Shown piece by piece: positions 17,628 to 26,910 of a stretch of 64,000 bases of DNA; position 1 is the stretch's first letter, and the number at the start of each line of letters is the position of its first letter. The stretch is from the NCBI GenBank assembly GCA_016841365.1, contig JAENZI010000001.1:186001-250000 (forward strand), given 5' to 3'. The DNA is from Anaerolineaceae bacterium (GTDB taxonomy: Bacteria; Chloroflexota; Anaerolineae; Anaerolineales; Anaerolineaceae). The position numbers and the translations under genes were made by a program. The notes under the pieces were generated by a model. The model had not been told where the DNA came from, ran no database searches, and worked only from the letters and a program-made list of their open reading frames with translations.

Positions 17628-18803
17628 ATGGGTTTGATTAGAAATTTCTTCATCCGGCGGTATGAAAAAGCGGGTTATTCAACCTTGTTTGCCAGACGCA
17701 TGTTCGATCTGCGTTATCAGGATCTGTTTAAGAATAAGAATGCTTCTTTGCGTGAAAAAATTTGGGCACAAAAAAGGGGATTCCTTTCGGATAAGATCAA
17801 ATTCTGTGGCTTGACGGATGAGAATTACAGGGACTATGTGAGCGATTTTGATTATTGGCGCTTACACCCGATTAATGGGATATTCTCCCGCTGGATTGAT
17901 GACAAGCTGACCACCAAGATGATCCTGCGTCCCTTTGATGATTTTCTGCCGGAATATTATTACAATATCGGGTTTGGTGAGATCTTCCGATTGAGTGATT
18001 GCCCGGATGAATTGGGGACCACCCTCGAGGATGTGATCCGTTTACTGCAATCCAAGCAAATCCTGGCGGCAAAAACAGCCTGGGGTTCATCGGGTGAAGG
18101 TTTTTATAAATTGGTTTATGAAAACGGCCAATATATGGTCAATAATGAGCCTTATTCTGAGGATGGTATCATTGACATGGTCGCACGCTGGGTTAAGACA
18201 CCGGGTGTTGCCTATTTACTGACAGAATATCTTTCGCCGCACACAGCCTTGAAAGAAGTCTACCCCCATACGCCCAATGCATTAAGGGTGACGGTGATGC
18301 GTGAGAAACAACAACCGCCCAAGATCATCAGCGCACTGATCCGTTTTGGGACGGACCAAACCGGCGTGGTTGATAATGCGCTGGCGGGCGGGGTGTTCAG
18401 CAAGGTGGATGTGGAAAGCGGTGCATATCATAAAGGGAAAATCGTGCGGGATGGCTTGCTGGTGGATTGCCCTGTGCACCCTAACACAAATCAGCCGATC
18501 AACGGGGTTGTGCCATTTTGGGAGCTGATCTCACAAAAGGTGATCGAAATTTGCACCTATCTTCATCCGCTGCGGTCGATGGGCATCGACATTATTATTA
18601 CCGATAAAGGGTTTAAGGTCATCGAAATCAATTCGCATCCCAACATTGAATTTATCCAATATGACCTGCCCGCGTATAAAAATCCTTTGTGCCGCCGCTT
18701 CTATAAATCCCTGATGTTTGGGAAGCAGCGCCAGGTTGAAAATGAAAAACAAAAGCGTTTGATCAACCGACTCTTCCGCGTTTTTCACAAGAAAGCGGGA
18801 TGA
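17628..18803 (+). CDS. Sugar-transfer-associated ATP-grasp protein, copy 2
   Basis: The same length (391 residues) as copy 1. Residues 1 to about 130 and the last 60 are almost identical to copy 1, including FKVIEINSHPNIEF. The central nucleotide-binding and substrate region (about 135-290) differs at many positions, for example AAKTAWGSSGEGFYKL. This mosaic suggests that the ends were homogenised or are under constraint while specificity diverged. Like copy 1, it probably forms an amide or ester link on the glycan or its precursor. The paralogs may use different substrates. Confidence 0.82.
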   Translation: MGLIRNFFIRRYEKAGYSTLFARRMFDLRYQDLFKNKNASLREKIWAQKRGFLSDKIKFCGLTDENYRDYVSDFDYWRLHPINGIFSRWIDDKLTTKMILRPFDDFLPEYYYNIGFGEIFRLSDCPDELGTTLEDVIRLLQSKQILAAKTAWGSSGEGFYKLVYENGQYMVNNEPYSEDGIIDMVARWVKTPGVAYLLTEYLSPHTALKEVYPHTPNALRVTVMREKQQPPKIISALIRFGTDQTGVVDNALAGGVFSKVDVESGAYHKGKIVRDGLLVDCPVHPNTNQPINGVVPFWELISQKVIEICTYLHPLRSMGIDIIITDKGFKVIEINSHPNIEFIQYDLPAYKNPLCRRFYKSLMFGKQRQVENEKQKRLINRLFRVFHKKAG

Positions 18804-18825
18804 TCGATTGAGACAGGAAGTAAAA

Positions 18826-19584
18826 ATGCAGACCAAATCAAAAGGGCCGCTTTGGTCTAATAAAGAGCGATATCAACAGTTGTTGCGGAATTTCTTCAAA
18901 CGACGGCAAAACCGCCGGGAGGTCATTGCGGGCTGGATCAAATCTGTGGGAAAGCCCAAGGTGTTCTGCATCGGCAAGAATAAGACAGGCACGACCTCTA
19001 TGAAAAGAGCCTTTGTTGAGCTGGGTTATGTGGCGGGTAACCAGCGCCTGGGGGAACTGCTAGTGTATGATTGGGCGAGGCGCGATTTCCGCCAGCTCTT
19101 CCGCTATTGCCTGACGGCGCAAGCCTTCCAGGACTTCCCGTTCAGCTATCCCTTTACCTTCCAGGCGCTTGATCAGCATTTCCGCGGCAGCAAATTCATT
19201 CTGACGGTGCGCGACAGTGCCGAGCAGTGGTATGAGTCGTTGGTGAGTTTCCATTCAAAAATTTGGGGGCATGGCAAGGTGCCCACCATTGAGGACTTGA
19301 AGGAGGCACGCTACGTGTTCAAAGGGTATGCTTACGAGGTGTATCACTTGAATTCGCAAACGCCCCCCGATGACCCCTATAACCGTGAGATCTTGATTGC
19401 GGGGTATCGCGCCTATAACCACGCGGTGAAGGATTATTTCAGGCACCGGCCGGATGACCTGCTGGTGTTGAATGTGGCTGAACCCGGCGCCTATGACCGG
19501 TTATGTGATTTCTTGGGGAAACCGAGAATGGGCAAGGACTTCCCGCATGAAAACAAGACGGAAGATGTGAAACCGCGCAAGTAG
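18826..19584 (+). CDS. Sulfotransferase-family protein
   Basis: A 252-residue protein with the 5'-phosphosulfate loop KNKTGTTSM and the 3'-phosphate segment KFILTVRDSAEQWYESL, both signatures of PAPS-dependent sulfotransferases (Sulfotransf_4-like). It probably sulfates a sugar of the exported polysaccharide. The ATG at 18826 follows AGGAAG; an upstream in-frame TTG (18808) lacks such a site. It directly follows the ATP-grasp pair. No PAPS-synthesis genes lie in this window. Confidence 0.8.
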   Translation: MQTKSKGPLWSNKERYQQLLRNFFKRRQNRREVIAGWIKSVGKPKVFCIGKNKTGTTSMKRAFVELGYVAGNQRLGELLVYDWARRDFRQLFRYCLTAQAFQDFPFSYPFTFQALDQHFRGSKFILTVRDSAEQWYESLVSFHSKIWGHGKVPTIEDLKEARYVFKGYAYEVYHLNSQTPPDDPYNREILIAGYRAYNHAVKDYFRHRPDDLLVLNVAEPGAYDRLCDFLGKPRMGKDFPHENKTEDVKPRK

Positions 19585-19648
19585 CGCGGATTGAATTGTA
19601 GATGAAAACCTTTTTACATGAAACCATGGTGCAATTCAGTGGGTGTGC

Positions 19649-20584
19649 ATGACTGACCCGATCAAATTAAAATTCTCTGATTTTTGGACGGGCGAGGTCA
19701 GCGGCAAGGTTGAGAATAACCCGATCTACAAAATGCTCAGGCGGCATTTTGATGTGGTTCTCAGCGATGACCCGGATTTTCTGATTTACGATTCCAACGG
19801 CTATCAGTTCCTGAAATATGATTGCATCCGCATCTTCTACACAGGCGAGAACCGCAGGCCTAATTTTAAGCAGTGTGATTATGCCTTTTCATTTGATTAC
19901 CCCGCCACCGAGCGCAATTACCGCCTGCCCCTTTACCGCCTGTGGCGGGGGTATGGGCGCCTGCTTGAACCCCGCCAACCAGCCACAGCGGATTTGGCTG
20001 CACGCAAATTCTGCTGCTTTTTAGCCTCCAAACCGATCCCCACCCGGGACGCGTTCTTTCAGCAACTTTCAGCCTATCGGCAGGTAGACGCGGGCGGCGG
20101 ATTGTTCAACAACATTGGCGGAAGGGTGCCGAGGGGCGGCGAGGTGGACTGGATGGGCGGGTATAAGTTCAGCATCGTGTTTGAAAACGCCAGCCATCCC
20201 GGCTATACCACCGAGAAGATCCTGAACGCCTTTTTAGCCAACACAGTCCCGATCTACTGGGGCAACCCGCTGGTCAGCCAGGACTTCAACCCTGCTACGA
20301 TGATCAACTGCCACGATTATGAAAGTTTTGAGCAGGTGGTGGAGGCGGTCAGGGAGCTTGACCAGGACGATGCGCGTTACCTGCAGATGTTAAGCGAGCC
20401 GTTCTTGCTGGGCGGCGAGGAAACGGACTTCTGCCGGGAGGAGAACATCGTCGGGCGCTTTGCGCAGATATTTAAGGAAAAGAAAGCTTTTATCCCTGCA
20501 GCAAATAAGCGGAAGCAGCGGATTAATCTTGTCTATTATCAGGTCAGAAATGCGTTATCCAAACGACTTCGTCGAAAGAAATGA
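19649..20584 (+). CDS. Family 10 alpha-fucosyltransferase
   Basis: A 312-residue GT10 enzyme. The donor-binding block YKFSIVFEN (172-180), then GYTTEKI (185-191) and VPIYWGNP (200-207), is diagnostic of GDP-fucose alpha-1,3/4-fucosyltransferases. An N-terminal FYTGENRRPNF (63-73) also fits. It would add fucose to a GlcNAc or glucose residue of the glycan. The ATG at 19649 is taken instead of the GTG six bases upstream. With the NodZ-like enzyme at 9656, two fucosyltransferase types lie in one locus. Confidence 0.88.
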   Translation: MTDPIKLKFSDFWTGEVSGKVENNPIYKMLRRHFDVVLSDDPDFLIYDSNGYQFLKYDCIRIFYTGENRRPNFKQCDYAFSFDYPATERNYRLPLYRLWRGYGRLLEPRQPATADLAARKFCCFLASKPIPTRDAFFQQLSAYRQVDAGGGLFNNIGGRVPRGGEVDWMGGYKFSIVFENASHPGYTTEKILNAFLANTVPIYWGNPLVSQDFNPATMINCHDYESFEQVVEAVRELDQDDARYLQMLSEPFLLGGEETDFCREENIVGRFAQIFKEKKAFIPAANKRKQRINLVYYQVRNALSKRLRRKK

Positions 20585-20596
20585 GAAACTTGTAAC

Positions 20597-21400
20597 ATGA
20601 TGATCAAGAACATATCGTTCATTTCTGCCCATTTTTATGATTTTGATTGGACCGAACTGCTGGTCAGGAACATCAAACGTTATACCGATGAAGCCTTGAT
20701 TAAGGAGATCATTCTCATCAACCAGGACCGGACGCAGGAATCCCGTGACAGGCTGCAGGCATTAGACCCGAAGGTGAGAGTTGTGGAATATCCACGCAGT
20801 GAGTTGCACTATAAAATGCAATGGCATGATCATGCATGGGTTCTTAATAATGCAATTTATGAAGCTGGTGGGGATTTCATCTGTATTTTTGACTCAGACG
20901 CTCATCCATTTGATAAAAAATGGATAGAGATCTGCAATAGAATATTTAAATATTATGATGCAATTCTTGCCTTGCAACCAGGGAAAGTGATCTTAACACA
21001 CCCATGTTTTATGTTTATAAAAAATTTTGGATTAACTGATCTTATAAAATTTGATGATGGAATGGAAACCGCAAAAATCGATGTTGGCAGACGAGTTGGG
21101 ATTCAATTGTTAGAGCATGGGAAGAACGTATATTTTGCATCGCATAAAGATACATTCTTAGGTCAATGGGGAAGAAGTTATCTAGATGTTATTTATCATC
21201 ATCAAAGCGGAAGTTTTCATGGATCTCAAGAAGAGGGTTTAAAACTAAGGGTCAAGTGGCAAATTGATTATTTTAAAAATTTAGTTGTCGACCAGGGTAG
21301 GTATAAGTTTTCCATTTTTGAATTAGTTAAGTATATCCTCTATAGGATTTTTCATAGCGTTTTTAGAAAATCAAGAAAAAGAAAGTTGCCAACCTATTGA
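20597..21400 (+). CDS. GT-A-fold glycosyltransferase-like protein
   Basis: A 267-residue protein with a DxD-type motif FDSDAHP (98-104), expected to coordinate the metal and NDP-sugar. The N-terminal FISAHFYDFDWTELLVRNI resembles family 2-like enzymes, but it lacks the classical A/G-x-N-x-E start. Base composition changes sharply near 20810: the first ~200 bp match the GC-richer upstream genes, while the rest is AT-rich like the next gene. This suggests a recombination junction inside the gene. Confidence 0.65.
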   Translation: MMIKNISFISAHFYDFDWTELLVRNIKRYTDEALIKEIILINQDRTQESRDRLQALDPKVRVVEYPRSELHYKMQWHDHAWVLNNAIYEAGGDFICIFDSDAHPFDKKWIEICNRIFKYYDAILALQPGKVILTHPCFMFIKNFGLTDLIKFDDGMETAKIDVGRRVGIQLLEHGKNVYFASHKDTFLGQWGRSYLDVIYHHQSGSFHGSQEEGLKLRVKWQIDYFKNLVVDQGRYKFSIFELVKYILYRIFHSVFRKSRKRKLPTY

Positions 21401-21445
21401 TTTCTAACATTAAGCAAGGAAAAAGTTCTACAAAGGGCATCGTAA

Positions 21446-22201
21446 ATGGATAAAGGGCAAAGAACATTAATCAAATTAAAATCCAGTTGCAAAGAGCGAT
21501 TACCTCATTTTGTTATTGTTGGTTTTAGAAAATTGAAGGATCTTTTCGCAGGAATAATTTTTCAATTTAACTTATCAAAATTAGCAAAATTTTATGCCAC
21601 CGATAAGTGGGGGCGACATTCTTATACACCTCATTATCAATTTTTCTTAAGGAAATTTAAATTCAAAAGAATTAAATTGCTTGAAATTGGGGTTGGCGGT
21701 TATGAAAAGTCTGATAAGGGTGGGAAGTCCTTAAGAATGTGGAAGAAATATTTTCCTTTTGGCCACATATACTCGATTGATATTTATGATAAGAACAAAC
21801 TCGAACAGAACCGAATTCATATTTTTCAGGGCAGTCAAATTGATGAAGAATTCTTAAGTTCTTTAATTAATAAAATTGGGCGACCAGATATTATTATTGA
21901 TGATGGAAGCCACATCAATGAGCATGTGATCAAATCATTTGAAATTTTATTCCCATATCTTAATCCTGGAGGGATGTATGCCATAGAGGATACTGAAACG
22001 TCTTACATGGATGCTTATGGAGGAGATAGTGTCAATATTGATAACCCAAACACATCAATGAATTACTTCAAATCGATACCGGACAGGATTAATAACGACC
22101 GTTTTGAAATGGATGATTATCAAAAAATATCTTTTGAAGACGACATTCGATCAATTCATTTCTTTCATGAATTGATCATAATTGAAAAATCTTCGAATTA
22201 G
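21446..22201 (+). CDS. SAM-dependent methyltransferase (MycE-like sugar O-methyltransferase)
   Basis: A 251-residue Rossmann methyltransferase with motif I LLEIGVGG (78-85), SIDIYD (110-115), the metal-site IDDGSHINEH (151-160) and YAIEDTETSYMDAYGG. This pattern matches the catalytic domain of metal-dependent sugar O-methyltransferases such as MycE. It may cap or decorate a sugar of the glycan. It is distinctly AT-rich compared with flanking genes, which suggests separate acquisition. Confidence 0.75.
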   Translation: MDKGQRTLIKLKSSCKERLPHFVIVGFRKLKDLFAGIIFQFNLSKLAKFYATDKWGRHSYTPHYQFFLRKFKFKRIKLLEIGVGGYEKSDKGGKSLRMWKKYFPFGHIYSIDIYDKNKLEQNRIHIFQGSQIDEEFLSSLINKIGRPDIIIDDGSHINEHVIKSFEILFPYLNPGGMYAIEDTETSYMDAYGGDSVNIDNPNTSMNYFKSIPDRINNDRFEMDDYQKISFEDDIRSIHFFHELIIIEKSSN

Positions 22202-22218
22202 AAATCAAACTAATAATT

Positions 22219-23505
22219 ATGGCTAAAACTGTTATCTCTGTTGAACATCTCACAAAACAATATGACCTGGGCGTGATCGGCTCTGGGACACTGACACGCG
22301 ACATCAACCGCTGGTGGGCGCGCGTGCGGGGCAAGCCAGACCCATATACGACGATCGGGCACGAGAACCGATACATTAACCAGGGCGAGACTATTTTGGC
22401 ATTAGATGATTTGTCATTTTCGGTTACCAGGGGGGAAGCTCTAGGAATAATCGGGCCGAATGGCGCTGGAAAGAGCACACTCCTCAAAATACTTTCACGG
22501 GTGACATCGCCCACCGATGGAATTGTGAAGATGAAGGGGCGGATTGGCAGCCTTTTGGAGGTGGGCACAGGTTTCCATGGTGAATTGACTGGTCGAGAAA
22601 ATGCCTACCTGAATGGTGCTATCTTAGGTATGCGGAAAGAAGAAGTTGATAAGAAGTTTGATGAGATTGTGGCATTCTCTGGTGTTGAAAAATTTATAGA
22701 CACGCCCGTCAAACGTTATTCCAGCGGCATGTACGTGCGCTTGGCATTTTCTGTGGCGGCGCACCTGGACCCCGAAATTTTGATTGTGGATGAAGTGCTG
22801 GCTGTGGGTGATGCCGAGTTTCAGAAGAAATGCTTGGGAAAAATGAGCGACTTCGGTGGTGAAGGGCGCACTGTATTGTTTGTTAGCCATAATATGAAAG
22901 CCATTCAAAATCTCTGTGATCGGACAATAGTTCTTACAAATGGAAATAAGATTTTTGATGGGGATCCAGTAGATGCCATGTTTCATTACCTTAGAACGAC
23001 TACAAAGACAAGGACAGAGATTGATTGGCCTTCAGATAAAGCGCCTGGCAATCAACAGGTTCGCTTGCTAGGCATTAAAATTCGAAAAGAAAAACATGGC
23101 AAACCAAATCAAATATTCACTGTCAATGATGAACTGGAAGTAATGATCGAATTTGAAAACCTGATGGAAGGCAATAACGACTTACATGTCAATTTTCATT
23201 TGAGGGATGAAACGACAGTGATCGTGTTTGCTGCCGGGTCTGGGTTAAATAATTACGAGAAAATTACACCCGGTAGATATAAGGCTACATGCAGAATCCC
23301 CGCCAACTTTCTGAACCAGGGAACTTACTCGATAAGCAAAGTGACCTTTGTTAAAGATCACGAGCGTTCGATTTTTGATTATATGGATGGATTATCCTTC
23401 GATATCATTAAGCCGGCTACAGGAAAATTCGGGTGGATGGGAAAGCGACCGGGATTAGTTGCACCGGACCTTGATTGGGAATTAACGAAAATTCAAGAAA
23501 ATTGA
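22219..23505 (+). CDS. wzt: ABC transporter ATPase with C-terminal glycan-binding domain (Wzt)
   Basis: A 428-residue protein. Walker A is GPNGAGKST (79-87), the signature is YSSGMYVRLA (167-176) and Walker B is ILIVDEVL (187-194). The extra C-terminal domain (about 265-428) fits the Wzt-type beta-sandwich that recognises the end of the exported polysaccharide. It powers export with the permease Wzm at 10611. The C-terminal half is AT-richer than the nucleotide-binding domain, consistent with glycan-specific domain exchange. Confidence 0.92.
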   Translation: MAKTVISVEHLTKQYDLGVIGSGTLTRDINRWWARVRGKPDPYTTIGHENRYINQGETILALDDLSFSVTRGEALGIIGPNGAGKSTLLKILSRVTSPTDGIVKMKGRIGSLLEVGTGFHGELTGRENAYLNGAILGMRKEEVDKKFDEIVAFSGVEKFIDTPVKRYSSGMYVRLAFSVAAHLDPEILIVDEVLAVGDAEFQKKCLGKMSDFGGEGRTVLFVSHNMKAIQNLCDRTIVLTNGNKIFDGDPVDAMFHYLRTTTKTRTEIDWPSDKAPGNQQVRLLGIKIRKEKHGKPNQIFTVNDELEVMIEFENLMEGNNDLHVNFHLRDETTVIVFAAGSGLNNYEKITPGRYKATCRIPANFLNQGTYSISKVTFVKDHERSIFDYMDGLSFDIIKPATGKFGWMGKRPGLVAPDLDWELTKIQEN

Positions 23506-23584
23506 CTATTTTAGAGTTTGGAATTTTTATTGATCACAGTAATTATGTTGATTATAAATTTAATAAATTAATATTGAAGGAAAA

Positions 23585-24610
23585 TTGCTAAAAAAAACGA
23601 GTACTTCACAAATAATCCTCACTCCTGAAATTATTGAAGATTTCTCAAGGCTGCCAGAAAAACCCGTGGTCAGTATTGTCTGCCTGACATATAATCACGA
23701 GCGGTTTATCGAGGAAGCGATTGAAGGTTTCTTGATGCAGGAGACAGATTTTCCAATTGAAATTCTGATTCATGATGATGCCTCTACCGATCGAACCACT
23801 GAAATTGTACGTCAATATCAAATCGAGCATCCAGATCTAATTCGATTAATTATTCAAAGAGAAAACCGCTTTTCAAAAGGATTAAAAAGTTCACCAATAC
23901 CAATGGATATGGCGAAGGGGAAATATATTGCCCTCTGTGAAGGTGATGATTATTGGACTGACCGTCAAAAATTGCAGAAGCAAGTTGATTTTTTAGAAGT
24001 ACATCCAGACTGTAGTATTTCATGTCACAAAGTTCTATATAAGTTTGAGAGTCAGGAGAAAAAATCTACACTGTTCCCTTCAATTGATCACGATGGAATA
24101 TTTTCAACTAAGGATTTTTCAGCAGAATTTTTCCCGAAGACTCTTTCTGTCGTTTTTCGGAATCAAAAAATGCAAGAATTCTTAAAGTTTCAGAAGGATT
24201 TCTTAATGGGTGATACGCCTCTTTTGTATTTTTATTCTCAATTTGGCAATATTGGTTATTCGGATGATGTTATGGCAACTTATAGAATTCATTCTAATGG
24301 AATATGGAGTCCTAAAACATATCTTGAGAAGAAGGTAATTGAGTTTGATGCACATGAGAAGTTAAGAGAGAAATTATCAATTGACGCATCTGATCTAAAT
24401 CTCATTTGGAAATGCTTAAACATAATTGAGTGTTATAAATCAACCAATAATAAGAGAGGAATGCGAAAATATATCTTTTATTGTTTGCGTTATTTGAATT
24501 TAGCAAGCGAGAATCAAAAACAACGTTTAATTCGTTATATTAGAATCGCATTTATTCCTAAATGTATAAGAAAAGCATTATTGAAAATTAAGAAAATATT
24601 TACGAAATAA
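23585..24610 (+). CDS. Family 2 glycosyltransferase (TTG start)
   Basis: A 341-residue GT-A enzyme with VVSIVCLTYNHERFIEEAI, the donor motif DDASTDRT (62-69) and a DxD-like CEGDDYW (119-125). The TTG start is supported by GAAGGA five bases upstream and by the lack of any ATG before the first conserved strand. The gene is strongly AT-rich. It ends in a 1-bp stop/start overlap with the next glycosyltransferase gene. Sugar specificity is unknown. Confidence 0.82.
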   Translation: MLKKTSTSQIILTPEIIEDFSRLPEKPVVSIVCLTYNHERFIEEAIEGFLMQETDFPIEILIHDDASTDRTTEIVRQYQIEHPDLIRLIIQRENRFSKGLKSSPIPMDMAKGKYIALCEGDDYWTDRQKLQKQVDFLEVHPDCSISCHKVLYKFESQEKKSTLFPSIDHDGIFSTKDFSAEFFPKTLSVVFRNQKMQEFLKFQKDFLMGDTPLLYFYSQFGNIGYSDDVMATYRIHSNGIWSPKTYLEKKVIEFDAHEKLREKLSIDASDLNLIWKCLNIIECYKSTNNKRGMRKYIFYCLRYLNLASENQKQRLIRYIRIAFIPKCIRKALLKIKKIFTK

Positions 24611-25776
24611 TGCTTGCTTTAAGGAACAGTTTGTTAACTAAAAAAATTCTATTTTTCTCTCATTATGCTGGACTATTGGGTTCAAATCGTTCTTTGCTTG
24701 ATTTGATTCAGGGTTCAAACGATAAAAAAATAAAACCTTTTGTAATAATTCCTGCTGATGGAGTGTTTCGGAATGAACTGCAAAATTCAGGGATTCCCTA
24801 TAATATCCTCCCATTCCCCTGGTGGATGACAACCAAGCAAAAGTCGATAAAACTTTGGCGCCAATATCATCAGAATATCGAAGCCAATGAAGCTTCCTTT
24901 GATGAATTAATCAGGTCGTGGGAGATTGATCTGGTTTATTCAAATTCATCAGTGTTCTCAACTGGAATGATGGCAGCCAAACGTCATCATATACCCCATA
25001 TATGGCACATCCGCGAATTTGGCGACCTTGATTATGATTTGCAATATATCCCTCCAAAGATATTATGCCGACACATGATTCGCAGATCAGACGCGATCGT
25101 CTGTAATTCGAGGGCTGTTCAGCGTCATTATTTTGGAGGAAGAGCTTTCCATAAATCAAAGGTTATTTACAACGGGATTGCCTTTAGATCAGAGTTTGAT
25201 GACTATTATGAGAAAAGATTGAAATCCACCAAAATCCATCCATATACATTCTCAATCGTTGGTTCTATTTCAAGCAAGAAAGGACAGGAAGCTGCCATCC
25301 GGGCATTAGGAGCAGTCAAGAAATCCGGTGTCGACGCCAGACTGATTGTGGTTGGGGCAGGGAGGGAAGCGTATGTTGACTCATGCAAGCAGCTTGCGGT
25401 TGATTTGGGCATTGCTGAAGCTGTCACGTTTACAGGTTACATGGAAGACCCCTATCAGGCTTATTTCGGTGCGGATTGCCTGTTAATGTGCTCAGAGAAT
25501 GAGGCTTTTGGGCGTGTAACTGCGGAAGCCATGTCTGCCTGTCTGCCTGTAATTGGCCGGAAAAGCGGGGGCACACCTGAAGTGATTGTGGATGGAGACT
25601 CGGGTATTTTGTATGATCAATTTGATGACCTGGTGGCAGCGATGATCTATCTATCGAAGAACCCTGAGGTTGGACGTCAGATGGGGTTGGCTGGCTGGGC
25701 ACGAGCAAAAGAGAAATTCAATATCGAAACCTATGCTGAAAATGTTTACCGTGTGATTCAATCCGTGATGAAATGA
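24610..25776 (+). CDS. Family 4 glycosyltransferase
   Basis: A 388-residue GT-B enzyme. The N-terminal domain carries HYAGLLGSNRSLLDLI, and the C-terminal donor domain has SIVGSISSKKGQEAAIRAL and the E-x7-E motif region SENEAFGRVTAEAMS (about 296-310). It retains the sugar configuration and probably adds one residue to the lipid-linked glycan. The first half of the gene is AT-rich and the second half GC-richer, another sign of mosaic ancestry in this part of the locus. Confidence 0.87.
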   Translation: MLALRNSLLTKKILFFSHYAGLLGSNRSLLDLIQGSNDKKIKPFVIIPADGVFRNELQNSGIPYNILPFPWWMTTKQKSIKLWRQYHQNIEANEASFDELIRSWEIDLVYSNSSVFSTGMMAAKRHHIPHIWHIREFGDLDYDLQYIPPKILCRHMIRRSDAIVCNSRAVQRHYFGGRAFHKSKVIYNGIAFRSEFDDYYEKRLKSTKIHPYTFSIVGSISSKKGQEAAIRALGAVKKSGVDARLIVVGAGREAYVDSCKQLAVDLGIAEAVTFTGYMEDPYQAYFGADCLLMCSENEAFGRVTAEAMSACLPVIGRKSGGTPEVIVDGDSGILYDQFDDLVAAMIYLSKNPEVGRQMGLAGWARAKEKFNIETYAENVYRVIQSVMK

Positions 25777-25777
25777 G

Positions 25778-26875
25778 ATGATGAGCAAACCGCGCTTGAT
25801 CGCCTATTACCTGCCGCAATATCACCCCATCCCCGAAAATGACGCCTGGTGGGGTAAAGGGTTCACCGAGTGGACCAATGTCGCCAGCGCTAAACCGCTG
25901 TTTCCGGGGCATTACCAGCCCCACATCCCGGCGGATCTGGGGTTTTATGATTTGCGCGTGCCAGAGGTGCGCGAGGCTCAGGCGGCGATGGCGCGGGAAT
26001 ATGGGATAGAGGGCTTTTGCTACTGGCATTACTGGTTCGGGGGCAAACGTCTGCTGGAGCGTCCCTTTACGGAGGTGTTGGAAAGTCGCCAGCCAGATTT
26101 CCCCTTTTGCCTGGCATGGGCTAACCAGTCGTGGACCGGGGTGTGGTATGGCAACCCGGGGAAAATTTTGGTTGAGCAGACCTATCCCGGGTTGGACGAT
26201 CACCGGGCGCACTTTAAGGCGCTGCTGCCGGCATTCAGGGATCGGCGATATTTACGCGTGGACGGCAAAGCAATGTTCTTTATGTTTGTTCCGTCGGACC
26301 TGAATTCAGCCGTACTGGCGTTATGGCGTGAGATGGCGCACAAGGCTGGTCTGACCGGGCTGTTTCTGGTGGGGATCGTCAAGAATACGGATGAGGCACG
26401 CCAGATACATAAGATGGGTTTTGACGCCTGCACGATCTCGCGCACCTCGGGACGGGCAGAACAGCTCCCGTTCTTGCGTGAGCAAATGGTCAGATGGCTG
26501 GGGGAAAAGCGAGCGATTGCCCTTTACCCAAAAGTGTTCCGTCAGCCGTTTCATGTTTACCACATGGAAGACCTCAAACCTTATGTGGATGTGGAAGGTG
26601 ACATCGGGATGGATTTTTACCCGTGTGTGATGCCTAATTGGGATAATACGCCGCGGTCGGGCATCAATGGGCAGGTGTGGGTCAATGCGGACCCTGAGAT
26701 ATTTGAGGATCACGTCAGGCAAGCTGTGCAGCGAGTGGCAGGTTATCCAGAAGAGCACCAGATCGTGATCGTAAAATCGTGGAACGAATGGGCTGAAGGG
26801 AACCATCTGGAACCGGATCAGAGGTTTGGACATGCATTTTTGGAGGCACTTAAGCGTGGGATTGGTGAAAATTAG
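25778..26875 (+). CDS. WbsX-like, GH99-fold glycan-locus protein
   Basis: A 365-residue TIM-barrel protein. Hallmarks are AYYLPQYHPIPEND, WWGKGFTEWTNV, GFCYWHYWFGGKRLLERP and FCLAWANQSW, and the C-terminal IVKSWNEWAEGNHLEPD. This family is related to endo-mannosidase-type GH99 hydrolases and recurs in O-antigen and capsule loci, where its role is not settled. It has no signal peptide, so it would act in the cytoplasm. It begins one base after the previous stop. Confidence 0.85.
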   Translation: MMSKPRLIAYYLPQYHPIPENDAWWGKGFTEWTNVASAKPLFPGHYQPHIPADLGFYDLRVPEVREAQAAMAREYGIEGFCYWHYWFGGKRLLERPFTEVLESRQPDFPFCLAWANQSWTGVWYGNPGKILVEQTYPGLDDHRAHFKALLPAFRDRRYLRVDGKAMFFMFVPSDLNSAVLALWREMAHKAGLTGLFLVGIVKNTDEARQIHKMGFDACTISRTSGRAEQLPFLREQMVRWLGEKRAIALYPKVFRQPFHVYHMEDLKPYVDVEGDIGMDFYPCVMPNWDNTPRSGINGQVWVNADPEIFEDHVRQAVQRVAGYPEEHQIVIVKSWNEWAEGNHLEPDQRFGHAFLEALKRGIGEN

Positions 26876-26910
26876 AAAGCAAAGAGAGCTGTTTTTCTGA
26901 ATTATTGGTG

